A DNA stretch of 32,672 bases from Nitrospirales bacterium (GCA_022824735.1 JAJDZI010000135.1:1-32672); one strand, 5' to 3'; counted from the stretch's first letter, positions 1-8,018 are shown. Notes: a model not told the origin generated them from the sequence alone. Numbers and translations: made by a program.

Positions 1-1
1 T

Positions 2-76
2 TGGAGCGGGTGAGGAGATTCGAACTCCCGACCAACGGCTTGGGAAGCCGATGCGCTACCACTGCGCTACACCCGC
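2..76 (-). tRNA. tRNA-Gly (anticodon CCC)
   Basis: Read on the minus strand, the molecule opens with GCGGGTG and closes with CACCCGC, T and an encoded CCA, which gives a full seven-base-pair acceptor stem. The anticodon loop is TTCCCAA, so the anticodon is CCC, reading GGG glycine codons. The T arm contains GTTCGAATC, the conserved TpsiC signature. The length of 75 nt including CCA is normal for tRNA-Gly, and the loop matches E. coli glyU as I remember it. The gene lies downstream of tyrS on the same strand, about 60 nt from its stop codon. Confidence 0.96.
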
Positions 77-136
77 TCGCAGTCATTGAAGGGGATTCAT
101 TCTAGGCAAGGCGAAAAAAACAAGTCAAGGATAAGG

Positions 137-1360
137 CTACATCCGGACCTGTACCAGGGCATATTTCCGTTTGCCGATTTTTATTTGATAGGATTTGTTC
201 GGCTGCAACGGCAAAACCGCATTGCCGTCCTGACAACGTTCCTGGTTGATCGTGACGGCGCCTTGCGCAATCAAGCGGCGCGCTTCCGCCTTGCTGGGCA
301 ACAAGCCCGTTCGCATGAGAAGATCCACCAGCCCGATCGAAGGATTGTCCGGGTCTGAAAAATCCGCCGCAGCCAGCATGACGGTCGCGTCGGGTTGCTC
401 GGGAAACTCCCGCTTGCGAAACTTCTGCTCAAAGTCTTCCTTGGCTTGTCGCGCGGCCTCTTCGCCGTGATACCGAGTGACCATGGCTCCCGCCAAGTCC
501 AGCTTCGCCTCCTTGGGATGGCGTTGCTTGACCGCATCAAGGTCTTCGGAAGTCAGCAGTTCATAGTACCGGAACATGAGGTCATCGCTGATCGACATGA
601 TCTTGCCGAACATGTCCGAGGGTTCGTCTTCCAAGGCAATGAAATTTCCGAAACTCTTGCTCATCTTTCGCACGCCGTCCGTTCCTTCCAGAAGCGGCAT
701 CGTGATGACCACTTGGGGGACCTGGCCCCAATTCCGCTGAAGATCGCGTCCCACAAGCAAATTGAACGTCTGATCGGTGCCGCCCAGTTCGACGTCGGCT
801 TCAAGCGCCACGGAATCATACCCCTGTACCAGCGGATACAAAAATTCATGGACGCCGATAGGCTTCTGCTCCCGGTAGCGTTTGGAAAAATCGTCCCGTT
901 CCAACATGCGCGCCAGGTTATAATGCGAACACAATTCGATGACGTCCTGCGCCCGCATGTCCTGCATCCAGCGACTGTTGAACTCCACGCGCGTTTTCTT
1001 GGGATCCAGCGTCTTGAAAATCTGCCGCTCATAGGTCTTGGCGTTGGCCAGGACCTGTTCCTTGCTCAACACTTTTCTCGTTTCGGAGACACCGGTCGGA
1101 TCGCCGATCATGCCGGTAAAATCTCCGATCAAAAAGATCGCCTCGTGCCCGAGTTCCTGAAAATGCCTGAGTTTCTGGATGAGCACGATATGCCCGAGAT
1201 GGAGATCCGGCGCGGTGGGATCGAACCCGGCCTTCACCCGCAAGGGCCTCCCCTCCTTGAGTGACAGTTTGAGACGGTCCTCAAGCTCACGTTCCTGGAT
1301 CACCTCGACGGTGCCGCGCGTCATCAGGTCAAGCTGCCGTTTCAATTCCCGATCTGACAT
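137..1360 (-). CDS. tyrS: Tyrosyl-tRNA synthetase (TyrZ-like, with S4 domain)
   Basis: This cytoplasmic class I aminoacyl-tRNA synthetase charges tRNA-Tyr with tyrosine. The HIGH-type motif is HLGH at residues 54-57 and the second signature KMSKS is at 232-236. A C-terminal S4 RNA-binding segment (about 340-400) includes [19 protein letters not shown]. At 407 residues it fits the bacterial TyrS family. I chose the ATG at 1360 because the upstream ATG at 1411 lies inside a palindromic repeat and would add an unconserved 17-residue leader. The gene is probably the last of a minus-strand run gcvH, lpd, comEA-like, tyrS; the gap to the upstream comEA-like gene is 47 nt. The Shine-Dalgarno sequence is weak. 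Confidence 0.95.
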   Translation of the reverse strand: MSDRELKRQLDLMTRGTVEVIQERELEDRLKLSLKEGRPLRVKAGFDPTAPDLHLGHIVLIQKLRHFQELGHEAIFLIGDFTGMIGDPTGVSETRKVLSKEQVLANAKTYERQIFKTLDPKKTRVEFNSRWMQDMRAQDVIELCSHYNLARMLERDDFSKRYREQKPIGVHEFLYPLVQGYDSVALEADVELGGTDQTFNLLVGRDLQRNWGQVPQVVITMPLLEGTDGVRKMSKSFGNFIALEDEPSDMFGKIMSISDDLMFRYYELLTSEDLDAVKQRHPKEAKLDLAGAMVTRYHGEEAARQAKEDFEQKFRKREFPEQPDATVMLAAADFSDPDNPSIGLVDLLMRTGLLPSKAEARRLIAQGAVTINQERCQDGNAVLPLQPNKSYQIKIGKRKYALVQVRM

Positions 1361-1405
1361 CAGATTGGTCCGAAAAGAGTCCCTTCTGTTCTTCCCGACA
1401 CCCTC

Positions 1406-1442
1406 CGTCATTCCTGCGAAAGCAGGAATCCGGGTGACGGGG
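1406..1442. repeat. Palindromic intergenic repeat of the CGTCATTCC/GGAATCCGG type
   Basis: The stretch CGTCATTCCTGCG is followed by AAGCAGGAATCCGG and GTGACGG. Its core forms a hairpin, ATTCCTGC pairing with GCAGGAAT. It resembles the mobile palindromes scattered between genes in many environmental bacteria. Here it overlaps the last eleven or so codons and the stop of the ComEA-like gene, so it has either entered or extended that reading frame. Confidence 0.75.
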
Positions 1443-1851
1443 TTTTCGGTTCAACATAAATATACGGTTCGATCTGCGCAAACCGTTTCTCGCCAATGCC
1501 TTTGACGTTTTGAATGTCACGAATGGCGCCGAATGCTCCATGCTCCCGGCGATACCGGATGATGCGTTCAGCCAGCACCGGCCCGACTCCCGGCAGGTGA
1601 AGGAAATCTTCAGCCGAACCGCGATTGATGTCAAAACGACCAACGTCCGCGACTCTCACGGATGGCGATTGAGGAAGGTCTCCCGTCGAGGCATCGGCCC
1701 GCTGCACGGACACGGCATCGGATGGAGTAAATTGGGATGGACTGTCCAAGGCACCCACGAAAAACAGGAGCCCCATGGCCCCGGAAAGAAGCAGGAGCTT
1801 GATCCCGAATGAGAATACCGTTGGATATTGTTTGATCGACCACCCCGTCAT
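1408..1851 (-). CDS. ComEA-like helix-hairpin-helix protein, membrane anchored
   Basis: A 147-residue protein with a hydrophobic segment near residues 15-34 (signal anchor), a linker, and a C-terminal helix-hairpin-helix DNA-binding region at about 74-135. The tandem hairpins are LPGVGP and VKGIGE, set in [19 protein letters not shown], the usual ComEA pattern. ComEA proteins bind incoming double-stranded DNA at the periplasmic face during transformation; single HHH proteins of this size are also often annotated only as HHH-domain proteins. The start ATG shares one base with the lpd stop (TGATG), implying translational coupling. The last eleven or so residues are encoded by a palindromic repeat, so the native C-terminus may have been shorter. 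Confidence 0.8.
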   Translation of the reverse strand: MTGWSIKQYPTVFSFGIKLLLLSGAMGLLFFVGALDSPSQFTPSDAVSVQRADASTGDLPQSPSVRVADVGRFDINRGSAEDFLHLPGVGPVLAERIIRYRREHGAFGAIRDIQNVKGIGEKRFAQIEPYIYVEPKTPSPGFLLSQE

Positions 1852-3254
1852 CAGGACCGTTTCCCGGCTTGGTGAATCGCCATGCCCTCGACGTCTTCAA
1901 AAGACTCCATCAAGGCTTCGGCATGAGTGGGATGGGCATGAATCATGTCGGCCACGTCACGGGCTTTGGCATTCAACTGCATGGCCAGCGCCGCCTCATG
2001 GACCAGGTCCGCCGCATGAGCTCCAACCAAATGCGCCCCCAGCACGTGATCTGTTTGCGGGTCGGCCAGGATTTTTACCAACCCCACGGTATCACCAACG
2101 GCATGGGCCTTGCCCAAGGCATGATACCGGTAGCGCCCGATTTTTGGGGTAATGCCTCGCTCACGAATTTGCCCTTCGGTCAAGCCAACCCGCCCGATTT
2201 CCGGCAGCGTAAAGATGCCGGCCGGCACCACGTCATAGTTTATGGTTTTCACGTTCCCCATGATGTTGTCCACGGCAATTTTCCCCTGCGCCGACGCGAC
2301 GTGCGCCAACATGGCCTTCCCGACGACGTCACCGACGGCATACACTCCCGGCACGTTCGTCTCCAGACGATCGTTGACTGCAATCGCCCCTTTGTCTCCG
2401 AGTTTCACGCCGACTTCTTCCAACCCAATTCCGCCGGTATTACAGCGCCGGCCCACCGAGACCAGGATCGTGTCGCAGGCCAACTCTTCTCCGTCAGCCA
2501 ATTCCGTGCGTATTCCCGTATCCATTCTTGCAACGGACTTCACCGAATTTCCGGCAATGATTCGCACGCGACGCTTTTTCAACTCACGTTCAATAAACGC
2601 TGAAATCTCTTCATCTTCCAGCGGCAACACACGGGACATCATTTCCACCACCGTCACGTGCGAACCCAACCCGGCATACAGGGAAGCAAATTCACACCCT
2701 TCGACTCCCCCGCCGACGATGAGCAATCGCTCGGGCACTCGCGGTATCTCCAGGGCTTCCTGGCTCGTCATGATGTCACGTCCATCCACGGGAAACAGTG
2801 GAAGCGCAGGCGACGATGAACCCGTCGCAATGACGATGCCATCGGCCTGAATGGACGTTTCAGCGCCATCCGCAAGAGACACCCGCAGGGTCCGGTCATT
2901 CACCAGTCGCCCCGTCCCTTGGACGTGCGAAACCCCCCAGTGTTTGAACAACGTGGCGATGCCCTTGACCAGTCCACCCACGACACGGTTTTTTCGCTCC
3001 ACCATTTGTGACGGAACATAGACCGGAGGCTGAGAAAGTTGCAGGCCAAGCTCTTGAGCCTTTTTCAATTTTTCGCCCAGTTCGACGACCGACAACAACG
3101 CCTTGCTGGGGATGCAGCCCCAATTCAGGCACACGCCGCCCAGTGACCGGTTTTCGATCACCGTCACCCTGGCCCCGAGTTGAGCCGCGCGAATGGCCGC
3201 CACGTAGCCGCCGGGACCTGCGCCGAGGATGGCGATATGTCGAGGGGAATCCAT
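1851..3254 (-). CDS. lpdA: Dihydrolipoyl dehydrogenase (E3)
   Basis: This FAD-dependent disulfide oxidoreductase reoxidises dihydrolipoamide, passing electrons to NAD+. It serves 2-oxoacid dehydrogenases and the glycine cleavage system. The FAD-binding GAGPGG is at residues 11-16, the redox pair Cys42/Cys47 sits in GGVCLNWGC, a second dinucleotide motif GGGVEG lies mid-protein, and the C-terminal catalytic HPTHAE is present. Length 467 is normal. The start is the ATG at 3254: a longer frame to 3332 is open, but its extra 26 residues are almost all encoded by the MITE-like repeat at 3258-3400. Its neighbour gcvH encodes a lipoyl carrier, a natural substrate, although gcvT and gcvP are not in the window. 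Confidence 0.96.
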   Translation of the reverse strand: MDSPRHIAILGAGPGGYVAAIRAAQLGARVTVIENRSLGGVCLNWGCIPSKALLSVVELGEKLKKAQELGLQLSQPPVYVPSQMVERKNRVVGGLVKGIATLFKHWGVSHVQGTGRLVNDRTLRVSLADGAETSIQADGIVIATGSSSPALPLFPVDGRDIMTSQEALEIPRVPERLLIVGGGVEGCEFASLYAGLGSHVTVVEMMSRVLPLEDEEISAFIERELKKRRVRIIAGNSVKSVARMDTGIRTELADGEELACDTILVSVGRRCNTGGIGLEEVGVKLGDKGAIAVNDRLETNVPGVYAVGDVVGKAMLAHVASAQGKIAVDNIMGNVKTINYDVVPAGIFTLPEIGRVGLTEGQIRERGITPKIGRYRYHALGKAHAVGDTVGLVKILADPQTDHVLGAHLVGAHAADLVHEAALAMQLNAKARDVADMIHAHPTHAEALMESFEDVEGMAIHQAGKRS

Positions 3255-3257
3255 CAA

Positions 3258-3400
3258 GGAACCTCTGATTGAATGTGATAGCGGGATGCAAGGCAAGGCG
3301 TCCCGGAGCGAAACCCGAGGCTTATCAGACAAGATAGGTGAGGGTTGAGCGAGGACACAACGCAGCCATGCGCCCGATAGTGCATTAAATCAGAGTGTCC
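3258..3400. mobile_element. MITE-like element, copy A
   Basis: A roughly 143-bp element beginning GGAACCTCTGATT and ending in a mutated inverted copy (AAATCAGAGTGTCC). The interior contains GATAGCGGGATGCA, GGCGTCCCGGAGCGAAACCC, GATAGGTGAGGG, GAGCGAGGACACAACGCAGC and GCGCCCGATAGTGCAT, shared with copies B and C. It sits exactly between the gcvH stop codon (ends at 3401) and the lpd start (3254), inside a likely operon. It has no coding capacity of its own. The right terminus has drifted, so this may be the oldest of the three long copies. Confidence 0.85.
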
Positions 3401-3784
3401 CTAACTTTGCGAGGAAAGAAACTCCCCATACTGCGACGCCGTCATCAAGGCTTCAACGTCGGCGGGATTGGCCAGTTCGATCACGGCGATCCATCCTTTT
3501 CCATAAGGGTCCTGGTTCAGGTATTCCGGATGGTCCTGCAATTCGTCGTTGACCTGAAGGATTTTTCCAGCGACCGGGGAGTACAGGCTGGACGTCGCCT
3601 TAGTCGATTCCACCTCGCCGATTTCCTGGTTCGCGGTCATTTCGGTGTCGACTTTCGGCAAATCCACGAACACCACGTCACCCAGGGCATCTTGCGCAAA
3701 GTCGCTGATCCCCAACGTGGCCTTTTGCCCGTCAAGCCGCACCCATTCATGTTCTTTGTGATACCGTAAATCTTCAGGAATCAT
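3401..3784 (-). CDS. gcvH: Glycine cleavage system H protein (lipoyl carrier)
   Basis: A 127-residue cytoplasmic lipoyl-domain protein that carries the aminomethyl group between the P and T proteins of the glycine cleavage system; in many bacteria it also serves as a lipoate relay. Diagnostic are YHKEHEW at 8-14, the lipoylation site Lys62 in GEVESTKA, and the closing NPADVEALMTASQY region. The start is taken as the ATG at 3784 by family length; an ATG at 3793 is equally possible. The frame runs on to 3835 but there enters repeat sequence. Its TAG stop directly abuts the MITE-like copy A. The downstream neighbour is lpd, its likely redox partner. Confidence 0.94.
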   Translation of the reverse strand: MIPEDLRYHKEHEWVRLDGQKATLGISDFAQDALGDVVFVDLPKVDTEMTANQEIGEVESTKATSSLYSPVAGKILQVNDELQDHPEYLNQDPYGKGWIAVIELANPADVEALMTASQYGEFLSSQS

Positions 3785-3810
3785 TCCGGACATTCTCGTA
3801 TATGTTAATT

Positions 3811-3918
3811 CCCCCTCACCCCAACCCTCTCCCACCTTGGGGCGAGGGGGGCTTTCCTTCCCCTCCTTTGCTTGTCCTGAGCGTAGCGAAGGATCAGGAG
3901 GAGTCAGGGGAGGTAGAG
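3811..3918. repeat. Compound GC-rich intergenic repeat with two hairpins
   Basis: The first hairpin (3811-3850) starts CCCCCTCACCCCAACCCTC and closes with GGGGCGAGGGGG. The second part (about 3859-3918) has CCCCTCCT paired with AGGAGG and TCAGGGGAGG, and holds TCCTGAGCGTAGCGAAGGA in its loop. All of these are familiar dispersed repeat motifs of environmental genomes. It lies in the 160-nt gap between the lipoprotein gene and gcvH and could act as a transcription attenuator, though no clear T-run follows the stems. Confidence 0.75.
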
Positions 3919-3946
3919 CCGTTCTTAAATGAGGGACCGCTGTTTG

Positions 3947-5365
3947 TCAAGGAACGGCAAGATGCTCGTAGATACGGCCGACTCCCTTGGGTAACATGGG
4001 CGGTGGCGTATAGGCTGAATCGGACCGGAGGGACAGAATGGTCCAGATTTTGTCCGGCTTGCCCAGGTGTTCTGCCATCTCCGCGACAACGGTCACGCCT
4101 TCGTGATGCCCTGACGATTCCGGGGACGAACCTTGAGAAATTGAATGGACGACCTTCCGGTCAGATCCTTCGACCCTTACCAAAAACATGTCGAACGGCC
4201 CACGCGCCACGTCGATCCAGTCCTCGGCAAAATGAATCAATCCCCGCGTGGGCTCCGTCACGCTTTGAGGTTGCAGCGTCATGCCAAACTCAAGATGAGG
4301 AAGACGAACGCGCAACGTCCGGACCAGGCTTCGGATGATTCTCAGCCGTTCCCGGGATTTCCAGCCGGCCCATTTCCAGAACACGGACGGAAGGCGAACG
4401 TCCGGCTCGGAATTCGACTGAACCATCATTCGGTCATCGCCAAACATGAGAACCGGATCGAAGTCCACCCCAAATTCCCTGGCAAACAACTGAACGGCCA
4501 AAGGGTTGAACCCTTCATACAAACCCAAGGGCGCCGCGTTACGAATCACCAGCCCCGTTAGCGGAAGATCATGGAGTCGCGCGAGCCAATCCACGAGAAA
4601 GGCTTGGTAATCCCCAAAATGCAACGAATAATAAGAAGAACGGCGCAACGTTCCCGATGACGGGTCATGTGTCCAATCTTTCCATTTGTCCGATTCGGAC
4701 TCCCGGGCAAACTGTCCCAGACACCTGAGCGTCACGCCAAGATAGACGGCTTTCTCCTGAGAATGCATACGTTGAACGGCAGAGCGCATCGCATGAATCA
4801 GGGACGCTTCCCGGCTTTCGGAAGGGACGCTATCGACCCGGCATGGAACATCCAGAAGAATCGTGTCACCTGCCATTCCCCGGCTTACCGAGAGCGCAAG
4901 ATCCACGTCACCTGGCGCTTGAACGGAGCCGAGAGAGAGCAGAACTCCCGTTCTGGCCCTATCCGCCATGGATGTGCCCAGGCGTTCCTCAAGTTGCGCT
5001 GCGCGGTATCGGGCATCTGCCTGATACACGTTCCAGGCCGGCGTGTCGGCCAAAAAGCGCAGGTGTTCGACGGCAGAAGACAACCTGCCCGTCTTCTGGT
5101 ACGCCCGGGCCAACCACCAGCGGACTTCCAGCGATCGAGACGATTGTGGATACGTACGTAAAAACCGGTTCAGTAACTGCACCGTCGTCGAATAATCGGC
5201 TTGAAGAAAGGCCCGTTGAGCCTGTTGAAATGAAAGTTTTTCGATTTCGTCGCGCAATTCCAGCCCACGTAAATCCGGACCCGCGGACCGAACACACCCG
5301 CCCAGCAACAGGAGAGCGGACAGGATGATCGCAATGAATCGCAAATGCGAAAGCGGAATCGACAT
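3947..5365 (-). CDS. TPR-containing lipoprotein with a possible glycosidase-like C-terminal domain
   Basis: A 472-residue predicted lipoprotein. The signal peptide ends in a lipobox, LLLLGGC, with the lipidated Cys at residue 24. Residues about 40-140 look like TPR or Sel1-type helical repeats (FQQAQRAFLQADYSTTVQLLNRFL; WWLARAYQKTGRLSSAVEHL). The C-terminal half contains LTGLVIRNAAPLGLYEGFNP and a long alternating alpha/beta pattern that recalls the glycoside-hydrolase-like domain of PgaB-type exopolysaccharide deacetylases. That relation is from memory and only suggestive. The start is the ATG at 5365; a TTG at 5383 is possible, and neither has a clear Shine-Dalgarno. A role in envelope polysaccharide processing is an inference. 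Confidence 0.7.
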   Translation of the reverse strand: MSIPLSHLRFIAIILSALLLLGGCVRSAGPDLRGLELRDEIEKLSFQQAQRAFLQADYSTTVQLLNRFLRTYPQSSRSLEVRWWLARAYQKTGRLSSAVEHLRFLADTPAWNVYQADARYRAAQLEERLGTSMADRARTGVLLSLGSVQAPGDVDLALSVSRGMAGDTILLDVPCRVDSVPSESREASLIHAMRSAVQRMHSQEKAVYLGVTLRCLGQFARESESDKWKDWTHDPSSGTLRRSSYYSLHFGDYQAFLVDWLARLHDLPLTGLVIRNAAPLGLYEGFNPLAVQLFAREFGVDFDPVLMFGDDRMMVQSNSEPDVRLPSVFWKWAGWKSRERLRIIRSLVRTLRVRLPHLEFGMTLQPQSVTEPTRGLIHFAEDWIDVARGPFDMFLVRVEGSDRKVVHSISQGSSPESSGHHEGVTVVAEMAEHLGKPDKIWTILSLRSDSAYTPPPMLPKGVGRIYEHLAVP

Positions 5366-5431
5366 GTGGCAAAAAATTGTCAATGTTCAGGAACCGCGGG
5401 TTGGATTCGCGGAGCGTCGTCCGACACCAGT

Positions 5432-5531
5432 CCTCTACCCCACCCAGCCCTCCCCTTACAAAGGGGAGGAAACGTATGGCAAGCCGCCTGTATTCCCCTC
5501 CTTTGTAAGGAGGGGTAAGGGGAGGTAGAGG
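5432..5531. repeat. Long inverted repeat of about 40-nt arms (CCTCTACCCC type)
   Basis: The left arm (5432-5470) starts CCTCTACCCCACCCAGCCC and contains CCCCTTACAAAGGGGAGGAA. The right arm (5493-5531) is its near-perfect inverse, TTCCCCTCCTTTGTAAGGAG and then GGGTAAGGGGAGGTAGAGG. Each arm can also fold on itself. It fills the gap between ndk and the lipoprotein gene on the minus strand, so it could terminate ndk transcription or protect its 3' end. The same motif family recurs elsewhere in the window. Confidence 0.85.
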
Positions 5532-5547
5532 CAGTTCGGCAACGAGG

Positions 5548-5961
5548 TTACAAATCCATGCCGGGGAAAAAATATCCTATTTCGAACCGGGCCGTTTCAG
5601 GGGAATCCGATCCGTGAACCGCATTGGCCTCGATTGAGGCTCCATGAGCCGCTCGAATCGTTCCGGACTCTGCTTTTTGAGGATCGGTTGCTCCCATAAG
5701 GTCCCGGTTTGCCTGGATGGCGTTTTCCCCTTCGAGGACAAGGACAACCGAAGGTCCCGAAGACATGAACGTAGTCAGATCGTGAAAAAACGGACGTTCA
5801 CAATGTACGGCGTAGAATCCTTCGGCTATTGGCTGGGATAAACTCATCATTTTTATGGCAATCGGGTGAAGCCCCGCAGTTTCATATCGCTGAATGACAT
5901 CGCCGATCGCCCGCTTTTTCACGGCGTCAGGTTTAATAATCGCTAACGTTCGTTCGACCAT
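5548..5961 (-). CDS. ndk: Nucleoside diphosphate kinase
   Basis: A 137-residue cytoplasmic enzyme that transfers the gamma-phosphate of ATP to nucleoside diphosphates by way of a phosphohistidine, balancing NTP pools. The N-terminal [12 protein letters not shown] and the catalytic motif NAVHGSDS with His116 are textbook features, and the C-terminal half keeps FF.G. The length is standard. The start ATG at 5961 is preceded by AAAGGA about 11 nt upstream. It is the first gene of the minus-strand run and is divergent from the lytic transglycosylase gene, with a 228-nt spacer in which I could not identify a convincing promoter for either side. Confidence 0.97.
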   Translation of the reverse strand: MVERTLAIIKPDAVKKRAIGDVIQRYETAGLHPIAIKMMSLSQPIAEGFYAVHCERPFFHDLTTFMSSGPSVVLVLEGENAIQANRDLMGATDPQKAESGTIRAAHGASIEANAVHGSDSPETARFEIGYFFPGMDL

Positions 5962-6189
5962 CCTTACTCATCCTTTCTTCATCGACCCATTCGAAACCCG
6001 TTGGTAATGGCAGGCATTCACGCCCATCCTGCGCTCCGCATAGACTAACACGTTCAAGAAGAAGAACACCAATGAGCAGCCCAAACGCTCACGTCCCCAA
6101 AAGAGACTTGCGATCGACGCCTGATCCGTGCAAGGATTACGCTTGCCTATATTTTGGAGTTCGAGTCTTTTTGAGTCACGAGGAGTGTT

Positions 6190-6990
6190 ATGATTCCGTC
6201 TTTGTCGAAAAGCCTTTCGAGGAAACCGGAGTTTTTTCGGGTGGCTGCTATCGTTGGAAAGAGTTTGGCTGCTTGTGCGGCTCTCTTGAGTCTTATTGCC
6301 GTGGCGTGGTGGACCGTTCCCGGCACCCAGACGGGTTCTCCCTCCAATTCCAATCTCAAACCCAAGTCCGAACTCGCACTCAAAACCGTCCAACGCGCGC
6401 CGGCCCCGGGCAAGGCTGACCTCCCTTTGTGGGAAAGAATCCGGTTCCGTCGCCATGTTGAGACCCGATTGCCACAGTACCGGAGACAATTCGAAGGCGT
6501 CGCAAAGGCGTACAAGATTTCCTGGACGTTGCTCGCGGCCCAGGCGTATCAGGAATCACGTTGGGACCCACATGCCGTCAGCCCAACCGGAGTTCGAGGC
6601 ATCATGATGCTGACCCGCGATACCGCTTCGTCCTTAGGCATCCAAAATCGGGAAGATCCCACCAAAAGCATCGAAGGTGGAGCCCGGTATTTTCGAGACC
6701 TGAAAAACCAACTTCCCCGCCACATCGGTAAAACCGATCGCATCGCTATCGCCTTGGCGGCCTATAACGTAGGCATGGGACACATCAAGGACGCACAGAT
6801 CCTGGCCCGCCGGACGGGTAAAAATCCCTACTCCTGGAATGATCTCAAGACGACGCTCCCCCTTTTGACCCAGAAATCCTACCACGAAACCTTGCAATAC
6901 GGGTATGCTCGAGGCGGGGAACCCGTCCGGTACGTGAAACGCATCCGCGCATACCACTCATTGCTGGAACAATACCTCCGTCAAGTCTGA
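6190..6990 (+). CDS. Membrane-anchored MltF-like lytic transglycosylase lacking the solute-binding domain
   Basis: A 266-residue peptidoglycan-cleaving enzyme. A transmembrane or signal-anchor segment occupies residues 24-41, a Pro/Ser/Lys linker follows, and the SLT catalytic domain covers about 105-265. The catalytic Glu122 lies in AQAYQESRWDP, followed by SPTGVRGIMMLT and the ALAAYNVGMGHI motif. These, plus NPYSWNDLK and the closing YGYARGGEPVRYVKRI, match the C-terminal domain of E. coli MltF closely from memory. MltF's N-terminal SBP_bac_3 regulatory domain is absent, so this is the catalytic half on its own anchor. AGGAG lies just upstream of the ATG. Periplasmic location is inferred. 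Confidence 0.88.
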   Translation: MIPSLSKSLSRKPEFFRVAAIVGKSLAACAALLSLIAVAWWTVPGTQTGSPSNSNLKPKSELALKTVQRAPAPGKADLPLWERIRFRRHVETRLPQYRRQFEGVAKAYKISWTLLAAQAYQESRWDPHAVSPTGVRGIMMLTRDTASSLGIQNREDPTKSIEGGARYFRDLKNQLPRHIGKTDRIAIALAAYNVGMGHIKDAQILARRTGKNPYSWNDLKTTLPLLTQKSYHETLQYGYARGGEPVRYVKRIRAYHSLLEQYLRQV

Positions 6991-6993
6991 CGA

Positions 6994-7014
6994 TTTCTCC
7001 CAGAATCGGAGAAA
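6994..7014 (+). promoter_or_regulatory. Hairpin that pairs with the ribosome-binding site of the next gene
   Basis: TTTCTCC (6994-7000) pairs perfectly with GGAGAAA (7008-7014) across a seven-base loop. The right arm is the Shine-Dalgarno of the small gene starting at 7017, and the left arm begins only four bases after the lytic transglycosylase stop. A ribosome terminating there would melt the stem, so translation of the small gene is probably coupled to its upstream neighbour. Confidence 0.5.
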
Positions 7015-7016
7015 CT

Positions 7017-7229
7017 ATGAATACAGACGATATGGAGCAACTCAAACGCCATGTGAGGGCGTTACTGAAGTTTTCTTTTGCAGAACCGGACCATCGAATC
7101 CAATCGCTTGAAACGGACGTCGGTGTTCTCAAGGCAAGACTTGATCGCCTTGACACTCAACAAAGACAATCCCTCCTGATCGACATTGTTCATTGGGCAT
7201 GGCCGTTTCCCCCGACATTCAGGAACTGA
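7017..7229 (+). CDS. Small coiled-coil hypothetical protein
   Basis: A 70-residue protein I do not recognise. Residues 5-50 show a heptad-like pattern of Leu/Val spacing (HRIQSLETDVGVLKARLDRLD), suggesting a short coiled coil. The last fifteen residues are hydrophobic and rich in Trp and Pro. It has a good GGAGA ribosome-binding site, which is folded into a hairpin. Its 3' end overlaps the sirtuin start by 31 nt, consistent with an operon of lytic transglycosylase, this gene and the sirtuin. It could act as a leader whose translation sets sirtuin expression, because the sirtuin has no obvious Shine-Dalgarno of its own. Confidence 0.55.
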   Translation: MNTDDMEQLKRHVRALLKFSFAEPDHRIQSLETDVGVLKARLDRLDTQQRQSLLIDIVHWAWPFPPTFRN

Positions 7230-7927
7230 AGGCGAGGCTTGCCCGCGCCACCGGGGTGACGGTCCTGACCGGTGCCGGCATTTCCGCGGACAGCGGCGTG
7301 CCGACGTTTCGGGGAGCGGACGGACTATGGAAGGATCACCGGCCCGAAGAACTGGCCTCACCCGAGGCCTTTGCGCGCAATCCCAAACTCGTGTGGGAAT
7401 GGTACAATTGGCGCCGCGCACTCATTGCGGCCAAGCAGCCGAACCCGGCCCATACCGCCCTCGTTGAACTGGAACACCGAATCAAAAATTTTTGGCTCAT
7501 CACACAAAACGTCGATGGACTCCACCCTTTAGCGGGGTCTCAACGCCTATCGGAAATTCACGGAAATATCTGGAAAGTCCGATGCACGCAATGTGGAATG
7601 GTCACCGTCAATCGTGACGTACCCATTGCCATCTTGCCGGAATGTTCAACGTGCCAGGGCCTGCTCCGGCCTCATATCGTCTGGTTCGGAGAATCCCTTG
7701 ATCCTGAGAATTTGCAACAGAGTTTCGACGCGTTGCGAAACTGCGACGTCCTCCTGATTATCGGCACGTCCGGCGTGGTCTACCCGGCTGCGTCGTTCGG
7801 ACCCATTGCCAAAGAGAATGGGGCCTTTGTGGCGGAATTGAATCTGGACCCAACACCCAATTCCGACCTTGTCGACGTAGCCTTCCAAGGCCGCGCCAAA
7901 GACCTGGTCCCTCAACTACTTTCATAA
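7199..7927 (+). CDS. cobB: Sir2-family NAD-dependent protein deacylase (class III type)
   Basis: A 242-residue sirtuin that removes acyl groups from protein lysines using NAD+. The NAD-binding GAGISADSGVPTFRG lies at 25-39, the TQNVDGLH motif at 102-109, and the catalytic base is His121. A zinc site is formed by two CxxC pairs (CTQC at 129-132 and CSTC). Tyr69 and Arg72 in EWYNWRR match the Tyr-x-x-Arg signature of SIRT5/CobB, which accommodates acidic acyl chains, so desuccinylase activity is plausible. The ATG at 7199 is chosen over an in-frame TTG at 7193. Translation is probably coupled to the overlapping small upstream gene. Confidence 0.93.
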   Translation: MAVSPDIQELKARLARATGVTVLTGAGISADSGVPTFRGADGLWKDHRPEELASPEAFARNPKLVWEWYNWRRALIAAKQPNPAHTALVELEHRIKNFWLITQNVDGLHPLAGSQRLSEIHGNIWKVRCTQCGMVTVNRDVPIAILPECSTCQGLLRPHIVWFGESLDPENLQQSFDALRNCDVLLIIGTSGVVYPAASFGPIAKENGAFVAELNLDPTPNSDLVDVAFQGRAKDLVPQLLS

Positions 7928-7949
7928 CTCCTTGTATTTTCGCATTTTC

Positions 7950-7978
7950 TTGACGAAATTATTACGAGCCTGTAATCT
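7950..7978 (+). promoter_or_regulatory. Sigma70-type promoter of the sulfur-carrier operon
   Basis: The -35 element TTGACG (7950-7955) and the -10 element TAATCT (7973-7978) are separated by exactly 17 nt, in an AT-rich gap between the sirtuin stop and the thiS-like start at 8019. This is the best promoter match I found in the window. It would drive the thiS, cysK, moeB and downstream genes. Confidence 0.7.
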
Positions 7979-8018
7979 TTAATTCTGTACAGTCATAGAG
8001 CATACGTTGGAGAAATCA

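Noticed and set aside
395..1264. Long plus-strand open frame of 289 residues opposite tyrS
   Set aside because: It is antisense to an unmistakable tyrS and shows no family features.
3255..3332. N-terminal extension of lpd to an ATG at 3332
   Set aside because: The extra 26 residues are almost entirely encoded by the MITE-like copy A and precede a family-standard N-terminus.
5968..6489. Minus-strand open frame of 173 residues upstream of ndk
   Set aside because: Mostly antisense to the lytic transglycosylase gene; composition is not protein-like and it would block the divergent promoter region.
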